A DNA stretch of 64,000 bases from Eopsaltria australis (lineage: Eukaryota; Chordata; Aves; Passeriformes; Petroicidae): positions 186,001-250,000 of the forward strand of contig JAVTVJ010000777.1 in the NCBI GenBank assembly GCA_034509425.1, written 5' to 3'. The notes under the pieces were generated by a model that was not told the DNA's origin, made no database searches, and saw only the letters and a list, made by a program, of their open reading frames with translations. Each line of letters opens with the position of its first letter. The stretch's first letter is position 1. This document shows, piece after piece, positions 58,120-64,000 of this stretch. The translations under genes and the position numbers were made by a program.

Positions 58120-60463
58120 GTAAGTCACACATGCAAAATCTGCTCTTAGCAGGATGCATGGCCATGACAGAACATAACCAAAGCAGCTGTACACCTAAAC
58201 ACTGTAACTTTGCAGCTTTTCTCCCCCCGCCTTCTGCTTTGCATCAGGGATGTGTTTTACTTCTTCTTCAAGATAACACATTTTCAAGTGTTCAGCCATA
58301 TGTGAAAACTTAGCCATGTATAAAATATATAACAGAACTAGAAACACTTGACTCTTTTGCTTAAAGCACTTCGATTACTTGTTTTTTCTAATACTTGCAA
58401 TGCCTTTCAAAGCTTGTGTTTCCATAGTTTAGGAATTGCTTTGGGGAGCTGAATGTGTATGCATAAAGGTACACATATTTTTTAGATGTATGTATAAATA
58501 CATTCCCCATGTTGTTATGTCTTTAGCTGTTTTTAATTTCCCTGTCCAAAATAAGATTTGTCATGTATTTTGTTGTGGTGTGTGAGAGGCATCAGAAAAG
58601 AAAGTTCATGTTCTTTATTTGACCCTCAAATGCACTCTATTCACATAGAATGGCAGCAGATGAAGATCTGCCCCTCCTTTTCAAAGAGTATGACAAAGCC
58701 TTCATTGCATTCAAAGGACCTGCAGTTTCAAGCATAGTACAAAAAGAAAGAAGATGGACTTCATATTTTCAGAATGTCCTAGTGCAATTTTGTTTCATGA
58801 ATTACAAAAATTGCATCCTAGAATGAATGATGAACATAGTTCAGTCCTGGAAGTATTTTCCCTAGGGTAATATCCTACTGTTAAGCTGTAGGGTATGTGC
58901 TTGGAAAGGATTCTGTCTTTGGGAAACACAGTCCACCCCTGAATAATGTAGGGTTCAGGATGGTGGTTCTACTTTTCTGTTAAACAGTATAGCTCCAAAT
59001 AATACTCTGCCCTGTCCTTCAGTCTGCATTCCAGTTCTTTTTCACTTATTTTAGAGAAACAGCTCTTGACTTCCTCTGTGCTAGATGTATTGATACTCAT
59101 CATCACCCTAACCTTACTGCTGAAAAAAGTTGTATCCCAACTTGTGATCTTTTTGGGAATTAATGATAAATAGTTATTACTCTATGGTAATTTGCCATTT
59201 CTACAGGTTTGGCCTACCACCTCCATCCATCATTTTTTTACCTCTTTGAATTTCTCCCTTAAATCTTCTCATTCCCATTGTATAACACTGTTGTACCTTG
59301 ATCACATGTGTCCATAATCACATATGTATTTGTCAGCCTCACTTCTAAAACCTGACTGGACGAGACCCTGAACAACCTGCTGTAGTTGATCCTCCTTCAG
59401 GCTAAACAATCTCCAGAGATGCCTTCCAGCCTCAGCTCTCCTCTGATTCTCTGTGGAATGATTGAAATAAAATAAGCTTATTTTCACTGAATTTCAGATA
59501 ATAACAGCCACTTTTCAGGAAGATTACAATCAGTGAAAAATAGCACTAACTTTTATGTGCACAAGTAATAGGAATATGTACTTGTAAACATCTCTTCATG
59601 CACCTGAGTGTGCTAGATAGATTTGTCCTACATTTGTGAGTAATCTCCTAAACCTATCCAAGTTTATAGATAAGAAGTCTGCTGTTCATGCCTACATAAA
59701 TGAGTGTCGATAAAGAACTACAGACTGAACCCCAGAAGTTTTCCTCATGGGAACTGAACTTCTGAAGTTAATGGAACTATTCATGTGAGTAAGACTTCTA
59801 CGGGCTAATACTACAGGATTAGTCAGATGCAGCAACTTCCATTTTTTCATACACTTGCTTAGTTTCCTATATATAGCACTAGAAAGTACCAAGATTTCCA
59901 AGCACTGTGCCACATTTCAGTTCCTGCATTGTCCCAGTTTTGAAGAGAGGCATAGAGGTAGGTAGCATGCCCACTGTTACAGGCAGCTGATGTCAGAAGA
60001 GGATAGACTAGAATACCTTCTGCCTCCCCATTGTATTCTCAATACTTCTGGAACACAGGTAAACATCAGACATAACGTAGCCCTGGTCTGATAAAATAAT
60101 TACTGTTATCTCAGAGTCAAAAATCAAATCCTGCTTCCAAACACAGTGTTGTAAATTCAGAACTGTTCTTGGAGAATGTTTTCTGATGCTTCACTGGCAC
60201 AACTGAGAGTAGGATTTGCTGATGCCTCCAAAGTGCATGATGTTACCCTTTTGCTGAAAGCATGTTGCATGTCAAAGAGAGCACAATCCTCATAAAAACT
60301 TGATCAGCTAATACTCAGACCCTGTCAAACCAGAGATAATCCCAGAGTGTTATTATAATATTTACTAGCATGCAAACTTGCCAGGCTTTTCAGTCACACC
60401 AAGTAATGCATTTTCGATGCTTAATATGTATGGATAATTTTTAATGGATTTCTTTGTCTGAAG
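58120..60463 (+). other. Intron with CR1 3' end
   Basis: 2.3 kb intron. CR1 terminus at 59335-59458; otherwise nothing recognised. Confidence 0.78.
59335..59458 (+). mobile_element. CR1 LINE 3' terminus, short
   Basis: actggacgagaccctgaac and aacctgctgtagttgatcc match the CR1 ORF2 end. Then cagagatgccttccagcctc and ctctgattctctgtgg match its 3' terminus. About 120 bases only. Confidence 0.7.
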
Positions 60464-60509
60464 GTGAACACTCCCTATCCTGGAAATCAAGAAGTTCTTA
60501 GTGACCTTG
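60464..60509 (+). CDS. COL15A1: COL15A1 exon: non-collagenous interruption
   Basis: 15 codons plus one base (phase 0 in, phase 1 out): VNTPYPGNQEVLSDL, then the G of a Gly codon. Human: VDTAHPGSPELITFH then G. Acceptor tttgtctgaag. Donor gtgggt at 60510. A second donor four bases on (60514, gtaatt) would also stay open with other acceptors in the next exon. Confidence 0.85.
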
Positions 60510-61083
60510 GTGGGTAATTCTTTTCTGGTGCCTTGGTTTAAATAAGTTCTTTTTGTTTGGTTGGGTTTTTCGTACATAGGGGCTTTTTTTCTTTTTCTTG
60601 GCTATTGTATAACTGGGGGAAGGGAAGGGAAGGGAAGGGAAGGGAAGGGAAGGGAAGGGAAGGGAAGGGAAGGGAAGGGAAGGGAAGGGAAGGGAAGGGA
60701 AGGGAAGGGAAGTCTGGAGGTAGTAGAAGGTGCAACACTCAGTCAGAACCCAAGAACTGTTTCTGCACCTGTTCCAGTGAAATTCACAAGTGGAAAAGTA
60801 AAACCAGTTTTATTCAGAGGTTCTTAGGCTGGGTGGTGGTTAGGGAAAGTGGGAGTAAAAGATTGACTTGTGAGAGAGAGATTGTCTTGCACCCATTTGG
60901 GTTGATAAGAGAGGACAGTCAGGCAGTCCTTCAATGATCATGAATGAGACAGACATAGAGGGACAGGAGCCATGTGCCCCACATGTATGGAGAAGTCTGC
61001 TCCCACTTTCAGTGGTTTGGTTGTAAGTGCTACAGTTTCTGCTGTTTTTAAGTTCTCATGAATTTGTGATGCTTTTACGGCAG
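60510..61083 (+). other. Intron with GGGAA microsatellite
   Basis: 574-base intron containing the (GGGAA)n tract at 60615-60711, about 105 bases after the donor. Acceptor ttttacggcag. Confidence 0.82.
60615..60711. repeat. Microsatellite (GGGAA)n, all-purine
   Basis: About 19 nearly perfect copies of gggaa over 97 bases, all G and A on the transcribed gene's sense strand. It creates spurious open frames of repeating charged residues on + and proline-rich frames on -. Confidence 0.97.
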
Positions 61084-61173
61084 GCGCTAAAGCAAACAGA
61101 GATTCCTGGGGACTGCACAGTTCTGCACACTTAAAAGGAGAAAAGGGAGACAGAGGTGCTCCAGGACCACCAG
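61084..61173 (+). CDS. COL15A1: COL15A1 exon: degenerate then regular collagenous
   Basis: Two bases, 29 codons and one base (phase 1 in and out). After the split Gly it reads AKANRDSWGLHSSAHLK, then GEKGDRGAPGPP. Human reads VKGEKGSWGLPGSK then GEKGDQGAQGPP. The SWGL core and the GEKGD end match. In the first half three triplet Gly positions are Ala, Asp and Ser and one triplet is added. Donor gtatac. Two internal acceptors (exon start at 61100 or 61121) would trim most of this when paired with the donor at 60514. Confidence 0.8.
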
Positions 61174-64000
61174 GTATACTAAATCAATTATGTCATTGAC
61201 ACCCTGTGGAGGAATATATGTTTACCTTGAAAAGCAATTCAGCAAGGTACTTGGATGCTTATCTCTGCAGCCTTACCTTCCTGAGGATTTATACCAGTGT
61301 TCCTTGATGAACTGGCGCACAGCACAACAAAGCCCAGAATGTTATCCAAAATACCTTCTGAAAAGACAGACTGCACATGCATGAGAATTAGAAATGTGTT
61401 AAGTACAAGAATAGATAGTGAAATGTGAGTGGCTGGTCAGAGATTTTTTGACATTTTAGAAGGACATCATGGACACTTCCTGAGATATCATTTTGTTGTC
61501 AATCTTTCCAAGCCAATTGGGCTAAAATCCAGTAATCCACATTTCCGGGTAATACACCTGTGCATCCTGACTTCAAGGCAGTCAGTTGTTGGTGACAGTC
61601 CCACTTCTACCAGGAGGTGGAAATAGATGAATTCCATTTCAATCAATTTTTTAATATTTTCTGATTCACTTGTGAAAACCCTGAAGAGTCTGTGTGAACT
61701 GAAAATAACAATTCACTAGCAGTAGGAGCATCATAAGAATTATTCCTCACCCAAAGATTTTCTTTCAGTATCAAAAATTGATACACATTGCTAATTCTTA
61801 CAAATTTAAAAAGAGTTACAGAAACTAGCATCTATTTGAAAAGATTGTAATTTAAAACTCTTCATTTTTCTGTACATTTTTTGAAATCTCATATACTGAG
61901 ATAAGGCTTTGATTGTTGCCAGAAATAATTTTAAATATAAAATGCAGTATATTGAATTAATGTTGCTATGCCATGTTTATAGTAATTTTCCTTTAATGTA
62001 TTGATAATAACTTTATTATCCCCATGTAAGAACCATATTAACACCTCACTATATTGACATGGGTATTTCTGTCTTTGTTCCAAAGACATAATTCTGCTGA
62101 CAGAAGATGGTATTTTGGTTATTTTGGAGACAACATCACTTTGTTGTAATAAAATCAATTTTCCTGTCTTGTCCTCATTAATTTTTTATTCTGATCCAAT
62201 ATCTTAAAATAACCGGTTAGTGATTTCCAAAGAAGAAGCAAGAAACATTTGTAAACAGAAAATAAGAATATTTTCTCTTCTGGGCTGGCTTATCCACCAC
62301 GAACACATCTGTTCCTTTTCAGGTTCTGTATTGAATGTAAATTAATGTCTTAGAAGGATTTTCTTTCCTATATCTGTTTATTTCAGGCGCTTCATAAGGA
62401 GAAGATTATGAGAGGATTGTGCTTATGATTTTGCTGTAAAACTGCAGCTAGTAAAGGATGGAGAAAATAGCACAAGAATTCTGGTTAAACTGAAAACTCA
62501 ATTCACTTTTCTCCTGAAATAACAGAGATTGATTCATTTGATCCAATAGATCAACTGGCTCCAATGTTTTGTGAAGTTGAAGCATGTTAACTAAGACCAA
62601 TTCTGTTGCTGCTCTAAAAAATATTCCTGCTTGGTTTTTTGCTTAATGACGTAGTTGCTAAAATACTCTTTCATACAAAGCAGTTCTCTAGTTCTCACAG
62701 GTGTCCACATAACCACTGACAGGGAACATTTACAAGCCAGTAGTTGCATAATTAAAGTACAGGAATTTTTTTAGAAACCTTTTCTGAGGGGAAGGTGGCT
62801 GAAACTCTTTCCACTACACCTGTTGAGTTCCAGCAACAAGAAAAGCCTTCTGAACTGTAGTGTTTGTGTGTGCAGTGGATTTATTTTTACTTCTCACAAA
62901 ATGTCACCTCTCCAGCCTTATAAACAGGGTCTATTAATCGATAGCATGAAAAATATGAAGCCAACACAAGAAGAGTGAGAGCAAACTCAACAGACCTGGG
63001 CTTCATGTACATAATTCAGACCTAGATTACTTGCTGGTCATCCTAGAAAGACCTCAGAGAGTGCTCAGTGTAGAGATCAATACCAAGCAATATCTGAGAA
63101 GGACACTTCTCATTCCATTCCATTCCACCTGTCCATTCCCTTCCCTCACAAGGATCAAGCAGATCACTGCTGCAAGCTGTGATTGGTAGGGTTGGAATAA
63201 AATCCAAAGTGGTGCCAATCCAAGGAATTCCATTTCTGTCCCACAATGTCTGCTTGATTTAATTTTATCTGAGGTGGCACACTGGGAAATCAGCCCTATA
63301 GCTGGCAGAGGTTTGGGCCCAAAGATCTCAAAAATTAATCAAAACACACTTGAAGGAAATGCCTTGAACTGTTATGGAAGGCTGCAAAATAGGGGAGGTT
63401 TTTCCAAATGTATATCAAGTAGATAATATTTGAAGGCTTTTTGAACCTTTTGTGCTGTCTTGGCAGCTTTGGCTGACTAACATTGGCAGACAATGCAGGT
63501 GGTATAACCATTGAATCAGACACTGGTTTTCATTGCAGAAAAATGTCAAGGAAGAGTTATTATATATTTGGCAGCATAGCAGCAGCACTATCTCTTTCTC
63601 TTGCCAGCTTTAGTACTGTCTTTGAAGGAAAGATCACACATCTACTGATGGATCACCCCACTACTGGCAAAACATGAAAAGCTTCTCTTTTACCTTGATT
63701 TCCATCAGAGAGGTTAATTTGGATGCTTCTCTTTCACTCCTCTTCCCAGCTGCTGTGTTTTCAGAAAATTGGAAATACTTGTATTTGAGCCTTCTTTGCT
63801 TCTAATTTTTCTGAAATCCCAATCAGATTCAGAAGTTATTAAGGTGGAGGACTGACAGACAAGATAGGGGACAGACAAGATAGGCTGTATAAGTCTTGCT
63901 TTCTTAGGAAATCAAACTAAAAATATCTGTCTGATATAAAGGTTAATGCCATTATTGTAAATAGTTTTCCTTTAAACTCCTCAACCAGTAGTATCAAAAG
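61174..64000 (+). other. Intron, 3' end not in window
   Basis: 2.8 kb after the last exon found. I looked for the next expected exon (human PPLDLAYLRHFLNNLKGENG, entered in phase 1) and saw no match. Several acceptor-like sites (62388, 62322, 63538) lead to early stops or unrelated peptides. No repeat recognised. Confidence 0.7.

Larger units (their letters stand above)
1..64000 (+). other. COL15A1: COL15A1 gene, internal portion (collagen type XV alpha-1)
   Basis: The whole window lies within one transcription unit. Thirty + strand exons join into one open reading frame of about 707 codons. The identification rests on order and local matches to human COL15A1 as recalled: the TSPN-end motif GSIQHLTV (human GSLQQLTV), [38 protein letters not shown], the Cys exon ending RPHCKMP, and VNTPYPGNQE (human VDTAHPGSPE). 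Collagen XV is a secreted homotrimeric basement-membrane proteoglycan. COL18A1 is the paralogue, but these interruption sequences match XV. Start and stop codons, promoter and polyadenylation site are all outside the window. Confidence 0.92.

Noticed and set aside
60557..60937. 126-codon + strand frame with repeating GREGK
   Set aside because: Generated entirely by the GGGAA microsatellite.
62388..62440. Acceptor-like ttatttcag followed by gcgcttcataagg as the next collagen exon
   Set aside because: In the required phase 1 entry it reads a stop after three codons and shows no Gly-X-Y or match to the expected human sequence.
63539..63677. Exon candidate after cattgcag near the end of the window
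   Set aside because: Hits a stop in the required phase and the peptide bears no relation to collagen XV.
1..64000. COL18A1 (the paralogous multiplexin) or a fibrillar collagen
   Set aside because: Frequent interruptions exclude fibrillar collagens; the specific interruption peptides (GLGFE, DGFFNFTE, RPHCKMP, VNTPYPG) match collagen XV rather than XVIII.
1..64000. Prokaryotic-style systems (operons, CRISPR, phage or plasmid modules)
   Set aside because: Spliced exons, CR1 and LTR repeats and AT-rich introns show a vertebrate nuclear genome; no spaced direct-repeat array or compact gene cluster is present.

Overview
This window is intron-rich vertebrate DNA lying entirely inside one gene on the + strand, which I identify as COL15A1 (collagen XV alpha-1, a multiplexin basement-membrane collagen and chondroitin sulfate proteoglycan). 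I find 30 exons (2,122 coding bases, about 707 codons) joined by GT-AG introns. They read through with no in-frame stop and follow human COL15A1, as I remember it, in order. The first exon found (1463-1537) is the end of the laminin-G/TSPN domain and the last (61084-61173) lies in a collagenous stretch. The 5' end (signal peptide, most of TSPN) and the 3' end (later collagenous exons, trimerisation region, endostatin-like domain) are outside the window. All exon joins are phase 0 except 4490/5730, 60509/61084 and the exit at 61173, which are phase 1.

The repeats point to a bird, probably a passerine. Most recognisable elements are CR1 LINE fragments, from fresh to very old. There are pieces of an avian ERVL-type LTR. 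One copy of a tRNA-Ile-headed SINE with a CR1 tail (19773-19914) is of a kind I know only from passerines.

Layout: 1-8445 holds the TSPN end and the acidic, non-collagenous NC1 exons, with Ser-Gly motifs suited to glycosaminoglycan attachment. 9020-15604 holds a short collagenous stretch. 17250-17312 is another Ser-Gly non-collagenous exon. 19091-26429 is a Gly-X-Y block, ended by a Ser-Gly interruption at 30366-30434. 32829-38977 is more Gly-X-Y. 44969-45034 is a glycosylatable non-collagenous interruption. 46836-57718 is more Gly-X-Y. 58078-60509 is a Cys-containing interruption, and 61084-61173 resumes a partly degenerate Gly-X-Y run.

Introns make up about 97% of the window. Besides CR1, LTR and SINE pieces they carry four conspicuous simple repeats and one pair of unrecognised overlapping minus-strand reading frames (42135-42801). 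I found no second convincing protein gene, no functional RNA gene, and nothing resembling a novel multi-gene system. The points worth checking concern collagen XV evolution (a degenerate triplet exon, extra collagenous exons, an apparently short NC1) and the repeat history.
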